Part shown: one piece after another, positions 52,368 to 61,519 of the stretch | Position numbering within the stretch: position 1 is the stretch's first letter | How the letters are laid out: each line of letters starts with the position of its first letter | From: Peptoniphilus_A olsenii | Lineage (GTDB): Bacteria; Bacillota; Clostridia; Tissierellales; Peptoniphilaceae | Direction of reading: 5' to 3' | DNA length: 64,000 nucleotides | Assembly: GCF_040545475.1 (NCBI RefSeq) | Contig: NZ_JBEPMA010000007.1 | Location: forward strand, 14,788-78,787 | The notes under the pieces: generated by a model | The model's input: the letters and a program-made list of their open reading frames with translations, nothing else | Told to the model about the DNA's origin: nothing | Databases searched by the model: none | Program-made: the position numbers and the translations under genes

Positions 52368-52406
52368 AAAAAAGACTTTCATTATAAAAATGGGAGTCTT
52401 TTTTTT
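52368..52406 (+). terminator. Terminator after exporter operon
   Basis: AAAAAGACTTTC (52369-52380) pairs with GGGAGTCTTTTT (52392-52403), with two wobble pairs, and a T run follows. Confidence 0.8.
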
Positions 52407-52631
52407 AATTAATCTGTAATATTAAATAGAAATTTTGATATTTTGTAATATAAATTAATCTACATTTTATTAAAAATGGAACTGTTTCTAAATATTTTAC
52501 GACTTTTGCTAAATACTAATAAACGAATCTTATCTTCCAAATGATTTATTATAAGATAAAAAACACTGTAAATGTTGAAAATAACAAAGTTTTTGTATTT
52601 ATATTTTTTATTTTACAAAGCAAGAACAGTT

Positions 52632-52695
52632 TGTAAAACATTTTACATAGTATTTACATTTGGTAGCTTACATATTTACAAATTATTCCTATAAT
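52632..52695 (+). promoter_or_regulatory. Pho-type promoter with phased TTTACA boxes
   Basis: TTTACA occurs at 52642, 52653 and 52675, that is 11 and 22 bases apart, as expected for PhoP/PhoB direct repeats. CTTACA (52667-52672) and TATAAT (52690-52695) form a weak -35/strong -10 promoter with a 17-base spacer. A palindrome, TGTAAAA-CA-TTTTACA, covers 52632-52647. It lies 50 bases before pstS. Binding by the PhoP encoded downstream is inferred. Confidence 0.7.
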
Positions 52696-52744
52696 GACAA
52701 TGAAATAAATCATTATAAATAATTATTTGAAAGGATGAAGGAAA

Positions 52745-53671
52745 ATGAAACTTAAAAAATTAGGAAAAGTGGGTATTTTAATCGCACTTGCAGCTTCACT
52801 TGTGGCTTGTGGAGGTAACAAACCTAAAAACGAAACAGCTAATGAAGGTGCAAACGCAGGTGGAAACCAACCAGCTACAGAAGCGGCTGCAGATCTTGGA
52901 ACTATTAATGTTATTTCAAGAGAACAAGGTTCTGGTACAAGATCAGCATTTACTGAACTAACTGGAGTACTTGAAAAAGACGGAGATAATGAAGTAGATA
53001 AAACTTATGAAGAAGCTTCAGTTCAATCTTCAACTGATGCAGTTCTTACAACTGTTCAAAATGATAAAGCAGGTGTTGGTTATATTTCTCTAGGTTCTCT
53101 TAACGATACAGTAAAAGCTGTTAAAGTTGACGGAGTAGAAGCTACTGCAGAAAATATTAAATCTGGAGATTACAAATTAGCAAGACCTTTTAACATTGCT
53201 TATAAAGCAGAAATTGATGAAAAAACTCAAGATTTTATTAAATTTATCATGTCTGAAGAAGGACAAAAAATCGCTGCTGAAGAAGGATATATTGGTGAAG
53301 ATGATGCAGAAGCATACGAACCAATCGACAATGATGCACATATAGCAATTGCTGGGTCAACTTCAGTTACTCCACTTATGGAAAAACTTGTTGAAGCTTA
53401 TAAAGCTCTAAATCCTAACTTTGAAGCTGATATCCAATCAAATGGTTCTTCAGCAGGTATGACAGCAGCTATAGAAGGAACAGCTCAAATAGGTATGGCT
53501 TCAAGAGAACTTAAAGAAGAAGAAGCAGCAGAAGTTGAAAGTTTAGTAATTGCAAGAGACGGAATTGCAGTTGTTGTTAACAAAGAAAACTCAGTTGAAG
53601 ACTTAACAATGGATAACTTAAAAGAAATTTTCACAGGCGCAGTTACTGAATGGTCTGAATTTATAAAATAA
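52745..53671 (+). CDS. pstS: Phosphate-binding lipoprotein PstS (circularly permuted)
   Basis: This 308-residue phosphate-binding protein has a lipoprotein signal (lipobox LVAC, Cys22) and a low-complexity N-terminal linker. The halves appear in unusual order. The segment with the phosphate-loop motif SREQGSGTRSAF comes first (near residue 58), and the segment GSTSVTPLMEKL...IFTGAVTEW, normally N-terminal, comes last. The order is that of a circular permutation relative to E. coli PstS. A few other clostridial PstS sequences I remember show the same order. AAAGGATG precedes the ATG. Confidence 0.88.
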   Translation: MKLKKLGKVGILIALAASLVACGGNKPKNETANEGANAGGNQPATEAAADLGTINVISREQGSGTRSAFTELTGVLEKDGDNEVDKTYEEASVQSSTDAVLTTVQNDKAGVGYISLGSLNDTVKAVKVDGVEATAENIKSGDYKLARPFNIAYKAEIDEKTQDFIKFIMSEEGQKIAAEEGYIGEDDAEAYEPIDNDAHIAIAGSTSVTPLMEKLVEAYKALNPNFEADIQSNGSSAGMTAAIEGTAQIGMASRELKEEEAAEVESLVIARDGIAVVVNKENSVEDLTMDNLKEIFTGAVTEWSEFIK

Positions 53672-53698
53672 TTTTTGGTTTAAAAAGGAATGAAACAA

Positions 53699-54607
53699 AT
53701 GGAAGACATCAATAAGGCGACTATCAGCAAGGAAAACCAAAGAAAAGCATTTACCAAGGAAGAAGTATTTAAATATTTCTTCCTGCTTTGTTCTATATTG
53801 TCAATTTTTTTCTTGTTATTGATATGCGTCTTCATATTCAAAGATTCTTTTGCTTTCATAGGAAAAGTCGGAGTAAAAGAATTTATATTTAATGATAGTT
53901 GGAGCCCTTCCAACAAACCACCTAGTTATGGAATACTACCTATGATGCTAGGTTCTATAATAATTACTGCATTATCATCAATCGCAGCAATTCCTATTGC
54001 AGTAATGGTATCTTGTTATTTGGCCTTTGATTGCCCTAGAGGAATTTACAAAATTTTAAAACCAGCATTAAACTTGATGACAGGTATACCATCAATTGTT
54101 TATGGTTTTTTTGCACTTACTATTATTGTGCCAATAAATAGATCGATTTTTGGTGGAACTGGTATGAATATGCTTACTGCTTCAATTTTACTTTTAATTA
54201 TGATTTTGCCAACAATAATTTCAATGGCAGAAGCTTCTCTTAGAACTGTACCCAAATCATATTACCAAGGCTCACTTTCACTTGGTGCGACTCATGATGA
54301 AACAATAACAAGAGTAATGGTGCCTGCCGCGAAATCAGGAATTTTTGCAGGTATTATATTAGGAGTGGGTAGAGCTATAGGTGAAACAATGGCAGTAATT
54401 CTTGTTGCTGGTAACCAAACTAGATTAACATTTAATATCCTAAAAGGAATGAGAACAATGACTACAAATATCGTAATGGAAATGGCATATGCTGCTGGAG
54501 ATCATAGACAAGCACTTATAGCGACTGCTGCAGTACTATTTATTTTCATACTCCTTATTAATTTAGGATTTTTTGCAATGAAGAAGAGGAGTGATCAAAA
54601 TAGCTAA
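53699..54607 (+). CDS. pstC: Phosphate ABC transporter permease PstC
   Basis: This is a permease of about 302 residues with six or so transmembrane helices. It has PstC motifs NDSWSPSNKPPSYGILPMMLG in the first periplasmic loop, TGIPSIVYGFFAL, and the ATPase-contact loop GSLSLGATHDETITRVMVP. I take ATG 53699, nine bases after AAAGGA; the ATG at 53690 touches that site. It follows pstS within 30 bases. The gene's 3' end contains a strong AGGAGTGATC site that serves pstA. Confidence 0.9.
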   Translation: MEDINKATISKENQRKAFTKEEVFKYFFLLCSILSIFFLLLICVFIFKDSFAFIGKVGVKEFIFNDSWSPSNKPPSYGILPMMLGSIIITALSSIAAIPIAVMVSCYLAFDCPRGIYKILKPALNLMTGIPSIVYGFFALTIIVPINRSIFGGTGMNMLTASILLLIMILPTIISMAEASLRTVPKSYYQGSLSLGATHDETITRVMVPAAKSGIFAGIILGVGRAIGETMAVILVAGNQTRLTFNILKGMRTMTTNIVMEMAYAAGDHRQALIATAAVLFIFILLINLGFFAMKKRSDQNS

Positions 54608-55481
54608 GCAAATCGCAATAGGCATCCTTATTGTTTTTATAGCAGCTGTGCTATTTTTAAGAATTGGTAAGAAGATGTCCTTTTATAAAATATTTACAAG
54701 ACTTTTCAGTGCAGCAACATTTGCAATACTTGTTTTTATAGTTGCGTTTGTAGTTGCAAAGGGAATATTCAATTTTAGGCCAGAGATGCTATCTATGAAC
54801 TACACTACGCAGAATGTGTCAATGGGTCCTGCAATTGTAACTACGCTTATTACAGTTTTATTGGCAATTTTATTTGCTTCTCCAATTGGAATATTCACTG
54901 CAATATTTTTGGTTGAATATACAGCAACGGAGAACAAATTAGTGCAAGGCATTAGACTTGCTACAGAAACACTTGCAGGAATTCCGTCAATAGTCTATGG
55001 ACTTTTTGGTATGTTATTTTTTGTAACTAAATTGCATCTTGGATTCTCAATATTATCGGGTGTTTTGACTGTTTCAATTATGATACTTCCGATTATAATG
55101 AGAGCTACAGAAGAAGCACTAAAATCAATTCACCCGTCGATAAGACAAGGTTCTTTTGCACTTGGAGCAGGAAGACTTAGAACTATTTTCAAAGTTGTTC
55201 TCCCAATTGCAATTCCGGGTATATTATCTGGAATAATTTTATCTATTGGGCGTGTAGTAGGTGAAACGGCTGCACTAATGTATACTTTAGGTACAGCCAC
55301 ATCTTTGCCAACCTCATTAGGTTCTTCTTCAAGAACATTGGCTCTTCATATGTATATGCTATCTTCTGAAGGTATGCATGTCGGAGAAGCATACGCAACT
55401 GGAATGGTGCTACTTGTATTAGTTTTATTAATTAACTACGCATCGACAAAACTCGCTGAAAAACTTTCGGAGGTAGAATAA
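54591..55481 (+). CDS. pstA: Phosphate ABC transporter permease PstA
   Basis: This is a permease of about 296 residues with six or more helices. It has PstA motifs TLAGIPSIVYGLFG, the contact loop GSFALGAGRLRTIFKVVLP and GRVVGETAALMYT. The start is uncertain. GTG 54591 is itself part of the Shine-Dalgarno-like AGGAGTGATC; ATA 54600 lies at ideal distance; ATG 54675 gives the usual PstA N-terminus but has a weak AAGAAG site. The longer form adds an extra hydrophobic segment. It overlaps pstC and is followed two bases later by pstB. Confidence 0.9.
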   Translation: MIKIAKQIAIGILIVFIAAVLFLRIGKKMSFYKIFTRLFSAATFAILVFIVAFVVAKGIFNFRPEMLSMNYTTQNVSMGPAIVTTLITVLLAILFASPIGIFTAIFLVEYTATENKLVQGIRLATETLAGIPSIVYGLFGMLFFVTKLHLGFSILSGVLTVSIMILPIIMRATEEALKSIHPSIRQGSFALGAGRLRTIFKVVLPIAIPGILSGIILSIGRVVGETAALMYTLGTATSLPTSLGSSSRTLALHMYMLSSEGMHVGEAYATGMVLLVLVLLINYASTKLAEKLSEVE

Positions 55482-55483
55482 TT

Positions 55484-56239
55484 TTGGAAGAAAAAATGAA
55501 AGTTGAAAATCTTGATTTGTTTTATGGAGATTTTCAAGCACTGCACAATGTAAATCTAGATATTTATGAAAATGAAGTACTTTCTTTTATTGGACCAAGT
55601 GGTTGTGGAAAGTCAACTCTTTTAAAATGTTTAAATAGAATGAACGACTTGATAGTAGGTTGTAAAATTGAAGGAACAATTACTTTAGATGGGGAAGATA
55701 TTTACGACAAAAATTATGATGTAAATAAACTTAGAAAAAGAGTTGGTATGGTATTTCAACAACCCAACCCGTTTCCTATGAGTATTTATGAAAATATAGC
55801 TTATGGACCAAAAACTCATGGTATTACAAATAAAGCAAAGCTTGATGAAATTGTAGAAAGCTCACTTAAAAAGGCAGCTATATGGGATGAAGTTAAAGAC
55901 GACTTAAAAAAATCTGCACTTTCTATATCTGGTGGTCAACAACAAAGACTTTGTATAGCTAGAGCCCTTGCTGTAAATCCAGAAATCATTTTAATGGACG
56001 AACCTACATCAGCACTTGACCCTATATCAACTGGTAAAATTGAAGATCTTACTCAACAATTAAAAGAAAATTATACTATAGTTATAGTGACTCACAATAT
56101 GCAACAAGCTACAAGAATTTCGGACAAAACTGCATTTTTCTTAAATGGTGTTATAGTAGAATATGACAAGACAATTAATATTTTTACCAACCCGAAAGAA
56201 GAGAAAACAGAACTATATGTTACAGGAAGGTTTGGTTAA
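55484..56239 (+). CDS. pstB: Phosphate ABC transporter ATP-binding protein PstB
   Basis: This 251-residue ATPase has Walker A GPSGCGKST, MVFQQPNPFPMSIYENIAYG (the PstB-typical Q-loop), signature SGGQQQRLCIARALA, Walker B ILMDEPTSALDP and H-loop VTHNMQQA. The TTG at 55484 lies nine bases after GGAGG; ATG 55496 would remove only four residues. Its stop overlaps the phoU start. It powers phosphate import with PstSCA. Confidence 0.96.
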   Translation: MEEKMKVENLDLFYGDFQALHNVNLDIYENEVLSFIGPSGCGKSTLLKCLNRMNDLIVGCKIEGTITLDGEDIYDKNYDVNKLRKRVGMVFQQPNPFPMSIYENIAYGPKTHGITNKAKLDEIVESSLKKAAIWDEVKDDLKKSALSISGGQQQRLCIARALAVNPEIILMDEPTSALDPISTGKIEDLTQQLKENYTIVIVTHNMQQATRISDKTAFFLNGVIVEYDKTINIFTNPKEEKTELYVTGRFG

Positions 56240-56871
56240 TGATGAGAGAAAAGTTTGATGAAGATTTAAGATATTTAGATAATTTGCTACTTGAGATGGC
56301 AATGCTAAATGAAAATGCGATTAAAAAAGCTATTTTACTTCTAGATGAAAAAGATAAAGAAATTGCTAAAGAAGTGTCAAATTTTGAAGAAAAGATTGAT
56401 GTCTACGAAGATATAATTCAAAAACATTGTCTTAAACTTTTTGTGGAGCAGCAACCTGCCGCTGGAGATTTAAGAAGAATTTCGGCTGCACTTAAAATGA
56501 TAACTGATATGGAAAGAATTGGAGATAATTCAAGGGATATTGCTGAAATTTGCATGCTACTTCCAATTGATTATCGAAAAGATAAATTCCCTTTAATCAA
56601 TGATATGGCAGAAGCTACTATTGGGATTGTAAATGACTCAATTAATGCCTTTGTCAACCGTGATATTGAAGCTGCTGAGCAAATTGAAAAAGAAGACGAT
56701 GTTATAGATAATTATTTTATAATGATAAGAGACGAAATAATTGATATAATTAAATCAGATTTTGATCCAGAGGCAGCAATTGATTTTCTTATGATTTCAA
56801 AATATTTGGAAAGAATTGCTGACCACGCTGTAAATATTTCACGTTGGGTGATTTTTTCAATAAAAGGATGA
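56239..56871 (+). CDS. phoU: Phosphate transport system regulator PhoU
   Basis: This 210-residue all-helical protein has two PhoU repeats, each with the metal-binding E/D-x-x-x-D pattern (DMERIGDNSRDIAEIC near residue 90 and YLERIADHAVNISRW near 195). PhoU links the Pst transporter to the PhoR kinase and represses the Pho response when phosphate is plentiful. It overlaps pstB by one base and is followed by phoP. The neighbourhood fully supports the call. Confidence 0.95.
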   Translation: MMREKFDEDLRYLDNLLLEMAMLNENAIKKAILLLDEKDKEIAKEVSNFEEKIDVYEDIIQKHCLKLFVEQQPAAGDLRRISAALKMITDMERIGDNSRDIAEICMLLPIDYRKDKFPLINDMAEATIGIVNDSINAFVNRDIEAAEQIEKEDDVIDNYFIMIRDEIIDIIKSDFDPEAAIDFLMISKYLERIADHAVNISRWVIFSIKG

Positions 56872-56875
56872 TTTG

Positions 56876-57556
56876 ATGTTAATTTATGTTGTAGAAGATG
56901 ATCTGTCAATATTAAAGCTAATTGAATATTCGCTAAAGAGTAAAGGCTATGAGGTAAAATGCTTTGAAAATGGTAAAGATTTTTTCAAAGAAAATGCCGA
57001 AAGAGCCGCTGATTTAGTGCTTTTAGATATTATGCTACCTGATATTGATGGTATTGAAATTTTAAAGAGAATTAAAGAAAATCCACATACCAAAAAAACT
57101 TGGATTATGATGATTACCGCTAAAACTACAGAATATGATATTATTTCTGCACTTGATCTTGGTGCTGATGATTATATTAAAAAACCATTTTCAGTTATGG
57201 AACTGCTCTCTAGAGTGGGTGCTATTACTAGAAGGATAGAATCACAAGACAAGAAAGAAAATTTACTTGAATTTAACGGAATTGTCATAGACGATTTAAA
57301 AAGAATTGTAACAATAGATGGTGAACAAGTTAGTTTCACTTTTAAAGAATACGAACTTTTAAAATATTTAGTTCTAAATAAAGATATAGTGATTTCTCGT
57401 GAAAAGCTACTGACTTATATTTGGGGCTATGATTATGAAGGTGAAACTAGAACAGTGGATATGCACATTAAACTCTTAAGAGACAAATTAAAAGAAAAGA
57501 GAAAGTATATAAAGACTATTAGAGGCGTAGGTTATATGCTCTCAAGCAAAGAATAG
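56876..57556 (+). CDS. phoP: PhoP/PhoB-type phosphate response regulator
   Basis: This 226-residue OmpR-family regulator has the receiver acidic pair in YVVEDDLS, the phospho-Asp in VLLDIMLPDIDG near residue 52, Lys in DYIKKPF, and a winged-helix DNA-binding domain ending IRGVGYML. The ATG at 56876, behind AAAGGATG, is preferred to TTG 56873. It sits between phoU and the PAS-containing kinase, which identifies the regulon. It likely binds the TTTACA repeats before pstS. Confidence 0.92.
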   Translation: MLIYVVEDDLSILKLIEYSLKSKGYEVKCFENGKDFFKENAERAADLVLLDIMLPDIDGIEILKRIKENPHTKKTWIMMITAKTTEYDIISALDLGADDYIKKPFSVMELLSRVGAITRRIESQDKKENLLEFNGIVIDDLKRIVTIDGEQVSFTFKEYELLKYLVLNKDIVISREKLLTYIWGYDYEGETRTVDMHIKLLRDKLKEKRKYIKTIRGVGYMLSSKE

Positions 57557-57557
57557 A

Positions 57558-59249
57558 ATGGAAAATAAATTTTTTAGATATTTACTTGGAATTTCTTTCT
57601 TAACTCTTTTTCTATCTACAATAGCCTCAATGTTTGTTTATTATTCTGTCTATGTAACTAGATCTAATGAAGATTTAGATGATGTGGTATTTACACTAGA
57701 GAAATCTATGAATAAATACGGTGAGGATTTAGATTTATTAGAGCAAATTTCAAAGGGCAGGAAAGATATTAGGATAACTCTTATTAAAGCCAATGGCGAT
57801 GTGATTTTTGATAGCTCTCAAAATCCAAAATTCTTGCCTACACATGCTGATAGGCCTGAAGTTATAAAAGCAAAAGAAACTGGATTTGCTCAAGTTGTTA
57901 GATATTCCACGACAGTATCTAAAGATCTATATTATGTATCAAGAACAATTGACAATGGAAATGTAATACGAGTTGCTCGTGAGATGGATAACCTCGTGGG
58001 TGCTTTTATAAAAGTTTTGCCAATCGACCTTGTTTTCTCCTTATTAATATTTTTGGTTGGCTCAATAGTTTCTCAAAAACTTACTAAAAAAACTTTTGAT
58101 CCCTTAAACAATTTAGGCGAGGACCTCTCAAATATTGATGTAGAAAAATTTCCAGAGCTTAGTCCTTTCATAACAAAGATTAATAAACAAAATAATATGA
58201 TAACAGATAATCTTAGAGAATTAAAAAGAGAGAAAGATACAATTCAAACAATACTTAGAAATATGAAAGAAGCCTTGATCATAATTGATGAAAATAAAAA
58301 TCTACTTTCTGTCAACAATTCTGCAGAAAATCTCTTTAATGCTAAGAGAAATTTAATTGGTGAGAGTGTACTGACCTTAATCAGGGATAGTGATCTAATT
58401 AAACTAATAGAAAATGCTCTTTATGGCGAAAGCACAGAGACTATATCAGATATTGAAGATAGAAAGTTTAAAACTTATATAAATCCGGTCTTTGAGGACA
58501 GACGAGTAAAAGGTGTTGTTCTTTTGTTTATTGACGAGACAGAGGAGATTAGAGCACTCAAGCTAAGAGAAGAGTTTTCTTCTAATGTAAGTCATGAGTT
58601 AAAAACACCACTGACATCTATTTGTGGTTTTTCTGAATTGCTTGTCAATGGAATGGTTGATGAAGACAATAAAAATGAGTTCTATAGACTTATTTATAAC
58701 GACTCCAAGAGACTTTTGACTCTTATAGAAGATATTATGAAAATATCTGGCCTTGATTCTAATGCTAGCTTCACTAGAGAAGAAGTAGCACTTAATAAAT
58801 TAATGCGAGATATAATAAAAGCAGAATCCTCTGTAATAGAGGAGAAAAACATCTCTGTCAAACTCGAAGGAGATGGAAAAGTTGTTGAGAATAAAACAAT
58901 GATGTGGGAGCTATTTGCAAATATTATAAACAATGGTATCAAATATAATAAAGACGATGGCTCACTTAATATAAAAATTAGAGAATTTGCAGAAGATGTC
59001 AAGATTGAGATTATAGATTCAGGCATAGGTATTTCTAACGAAGATTTAAATAGAATTTTTGAAAGATTTTATCGAGTTGAAAAATCTCGTTCTAGAAAAA
59101 TTGGAGGTACTGGTTTAGGTCTTTCAATTGTAAAACATATTCTGCAGTCTATTGATGGTAAGTTAGAAATTAGTTCAAAATTAGATGTTGGGACTAAATT
59201 TAATATTACACTCAAGAAAAATCGTAAAGAAGCGATAGAAAAAGAATAA
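57558..59249 (+). CDS. phoR: PhoR-type phosphate sensor kinase
   Basis: This 563-residue kinase has two transmembrane helices (about 7-29 and 156-178) flanking an extracellular segment, then a HAMP-like linker, a PAS domain (about 230-330), HisKA with SSNVSHELKTPLTS near residue 340, and HATPase with N, G1 and G2 boxes (NNGIKYNKDDG, IDSGIGIS, GGTGLGLSIVKHIL). The order matches PhoR. It begins one base after phoP. The last gene of the pst-pho cluster, it ends near a terminator. Confidence 0.93.
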   Translation: MENKFFRYLLGISFLTLFLSTIASMFVYYSVYVTRSNEDLDDVVFTLEKSMNKYGEDLDLLEQISKGRKDIRITLIKANGDVIFDSSQNPKFLPTHADRPEVIKAKETGFAQVVRYSTTVSKDLYYVSRTIDNGNVIRVAREMDNLVGAFIKVLPIDLVFSLLIFLVGSIVSQKLTKKTFDPLNNLGEDLSNIDVEKFPELSPFITKINKQNNMITDNLRELKREKDTIQTILRNMKEALIIIDENKNLLSVNNSAENLFNAKRNLIGESVLTLIRDSDLIKLIENALYGESTETISDIEDRKFKTYINPVFEDRRVKGVVLLFIDETEEIRALKLREEFSSNVSHELKTPLTSICGFSELLVNGMVDEDNKNEFYRLIYNDSKRLLTLIEDIMKISGLDSNASFTREEVALNKLMRDIIKAESSVIEEKNISVKLEGDGKVVENKTMMWELFANIINNGIKYNKDDGSLNIKIREFAEDVKIEIIDSGIGISNEDLNRIFERFYRVEKSRSRKIGGTGLGLSIVKHILQSIDGKLEISSKLDVGTKFNITLKKNRKEAIEKE

Positions 59250-59293
59250 ATTTCTCATAATGTACTCCTATCAATATGAGATAACTCCATTAT

Positions 59294-59341
59294 AATGCTG
59301 AAAGTCCATCTATTATTGGTGGATTTTTAGCATTATTTTTA
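59294..59341 (+). terminator. Terminator after phoR
   Basis: AATGCT plus TCCATC (59294-59310) pair with GGTGGA plus AGCATT (59318-59334), with an internal A-T rich section, followed by a T run. Confidence 0.85.
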
Positions 59342-59490
59342 ATTTTATTGTATAACTTGTAAAGTTAATAATGTTCAAAATGAGTCCTGTTTTGGAGAGG
59401 TTTCGTATAACTTTATAAATAATGTCTGTTAAAGCTCGCTATTGGGTAATTATAAATAAATGATAAATATATTCAGTTGGGGAGGAAATA

Positions 59491-60426
59491 ATGAATATTC
59501 AGGAAATTTTAAATATTAAATATCCAATTTTGCAAGGTGCTATGGCCAATATTTCAACTTCAAAATTAGCTTCTGCTGTTTCAAATGCAGGTGGTCTTGG
59601 AATGATAGCCACTGGAGGTTTTTCTCCAAAACAGGTGCGAGAAGAAATTAGAAAAATGAAAGAACTTACTGATAAACCTTTTGGTGTAAATGTGGTTTTA
59701 ATTCATGAAGATGTTGAAGAACTAAGCAAATTAGTAGTTGATGAGGGAGTTAAAATTGTTACTTGTGGTGCAGGTAATCCAGCTTCATATTTGAAATTTT
59801 GGAAAGAGAATGGCATAAAAGTTATACCTATAATTGCAAATAAAAAAATGGCGTTAAAAGTTGAATCACTAGGGGCAGATGCTTGTGTCTTTGAAGGAGC
59901 AGAAGCAGGAGGACATATTGGTAAATTGAATACTTTTGCGGCTCTACCTGAAATAGTAGATTCAGTAAATATTCCTGTAGTCTCAGCTGGAGGAGTTTAT
60001 ACACCAAGACATATTTTTGCTGCAGAAATACTTGGGGCAAGTGGTGTACAAATGGGAACTAGATTTTTGGTAGCAGATGAAACTCCAGTACATGAAAATT
60101 TTAAAAAGGCTTTAATCAATGCTACAGATAGAGATACGGCTGTCACTGGAATTACAGGACCTCATCCAATTAGATGTTTAAATAATAAATTATCAGAAAA
60201 GCTTTTAGAAATAGAAATTAGTAAATCGAATTTAGATGAATTTGAAAAATATGCAACAGGTTCTTCATTAAAAGCTGTGCGTGATGGTGACATTGATTGG
60301 GGTTCTATCATGGTGGGACAAGGCCTTGAATATTTAAATAATATAGAGAGTGTGAAAGATATAATTGAAAATTTGATGACTGGTTATAACGAACTTAAAG
60401 ATTTTTGGTGTAGAAATGGGAATTAA
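59491..60426 (+). CDS. fabK: FabK-type enoyl-ACP reductase II
   Basis: This 311-residue FMN-dependent TIM-barrel enzyme reduces enoyl-ACP in fatty-acid synthesis. Features are YPILQGAMANIS at the start, the GGLGMIATGG loop, the catalytic segment EGAEAGGHIGKL near residue 130 and the FMN phosphate site SAGGVYTPRHI with LGASGVQMGTRF. The related nitronate monooxygenases share the fold, but the GGHIG pattern and length fit FabK better. GGGGAGG precedes the ATG. Unlike typical fab operons it stands alone, overlapping only the next peptidase gene. Confidence 0.88.
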   Translation: MNIQEILNIKYPILQGAMANISTSKLASAVSNAGGLGMIATGGFSPKQVREEIRKMKELTDKPFGVNVVLIHEDVEELSKLVVDEGVKIVTCGAGNPASYLKFWKENGIKVIPIIANKKMALKVESLGADACVFEGAEAGGHIGKLNTFAALPEIVDSVNIPVVSAGGVYTPRHIFAAEILGASGVQMGTRFLVADETPVHENFKKALINATDRDTAVTGITGPHPIRCLNNKLSEKLLEIEISKSNLDEFEKYATGSSLKAVRDGDIDWGSIMVGQGLEYLNNIESVKDIIENLMTGYNELKDFWCRNGN

Positions 60427-61456
60427 TTTAGAAAATATTAGTATTGGTGAAATTAAAACTGGAAAATTAAATAAAATTACTGATGTCCCTGGAGTTAAGG
60501 TGGGGCATGCGACAATAAAAGAAAATAATATACAAACGGGAGTTACGGCTATATTTCCTCATGATGGAGATATTTTTAATGAAAAACTTTTAGCTTCATC
60601 TGTGGTAATAAATGGGTTTGGTAAAACAGCAGGCCTAGTTCAACTTGAAGAATTAGGTCTTATTGAGGCACCTATTATGCTTACTAATACAATGAGCGTA
60701 GGTGATGTACTAAGCGGCACTACAAAGTATTTGATATCTAAATATAAAAAAATTGGAAATGAGATGGCAGCACCGAATATTTTAGTCTGTGAGTGTAATG
60801 ATGGTGTGATAAATGACATGAGGGCAATGGCAATAAAAGATTTTCATGCTAAAGAAGCCATAGAAAGTGCAGGCTCTGATTTTGAAGAAGGTTCAGTTGG
60901 TGCTGGTACAGGAATGATTACAATGAGTTTAAAAGGTGGTATTGGTTCTTCTTCTAGAGTTATAAATATAGATAGTAGTAACTATACAATAGGGAGTTTA
61001 GTGCTATCAAATTTTGGCAGAATAAAAGATTTAAAAATTAATGGTAGAAAAATTGGTAAAGAGCTATATAATGCTCACAAAAATACAGAAGTAGAAAGAG
61101 AAAAGGGTTCTATAATAATAATTATAGGCACTGATATTCCATTATCTAATATACAACTAAAAAGAGTTGCCAAAAGAGCGGGTGTCGCTCTTTCAAATGT
61201 TGGTTCAATAATTGGACACGGAAGTGGAGATATATCTATAGCATTTTCTACTGCAAATAAAATTCACGATGATAATATGCATTCTATGAAATTTATCTCT
61301 GATAAATTTATTAATGATGTATTTAGGGCGACAATTGATTGTGTGGAAGAGTCAGTACTTTCTGCACTAATTCATGGAGAAAGTGTAAAATTAAAAAGTG
61401 GAAAAACTATATATTCTCTACAAGATAGTCTAAAAAAATCAAATTTAAAATTATAA
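60416..61456 (+). CDS. P1-family (DmpA/BapA-type) peptidase
   Basis: This 346-residue S58-family N-terminal-nucleophile hydrolase has ITDVPGVKVGHATI at the N-terminus, TNTMSVGDVLSGT, VGAGTGM and the region GGIGSSSRV where self-cleavage would expose the catalytic Ser. C-terminal motifs include GVALSNVGSIIGHGSGDI. Members are aminopeptidases, some acting on beta-peptides or D-amino-acid amides. It overlaps fabK by 11 bases, an unusual partner. Substrate is not predictable from sequence. Confidence 0.9.
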   Translation: MGINLENISIGEIKTGKLNKITDVPGVKVGHATIKENNIQTGVTAIFPHDGDIFNEKLLASSVVINGFGKTAGLVQLEELGLIEAPIMLTNTMSVGDVLSGTTKYLISKYKKIGNEMAAPNILVCECNDGVINDMRAMAIKDFHAKEAIESAGSDFEEGSVGAGTGMITMSLKGGIGSSSRVINIDSSNYTIGSLVLSNFGRIKDLKINGRKIGKELYNAHKNTEVEREKGSIIIIIGTDIPLSNIQLKRVAKRAGVALSNVGSIIGHGSGDISIAFSTANKIHDDNMHSMKFISDKFINDVFRATIDCVEESVLSALIHGESVKLKSGKTIYSLQDSLKKSNLKL

Positions 61457-61458
61457 AA

Positions 61459-61488
61459 AGAACAGTGGTTTTTAAGGCCACTGTTCTT
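61459..61488. terminator. Terminator between convergent peptidase and reductase genes
   Basis: AGAACAGTGG (61459-61468) pairs with CCACTGTTCT (61478-61487). The T run is better on the minus strand, so it mainly serves the reductase gene. Confidence 0.8.
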
Positions 61489-61519
61489 AAAATATAATGA
61501 TTTTTTTAAAAATTAATTA

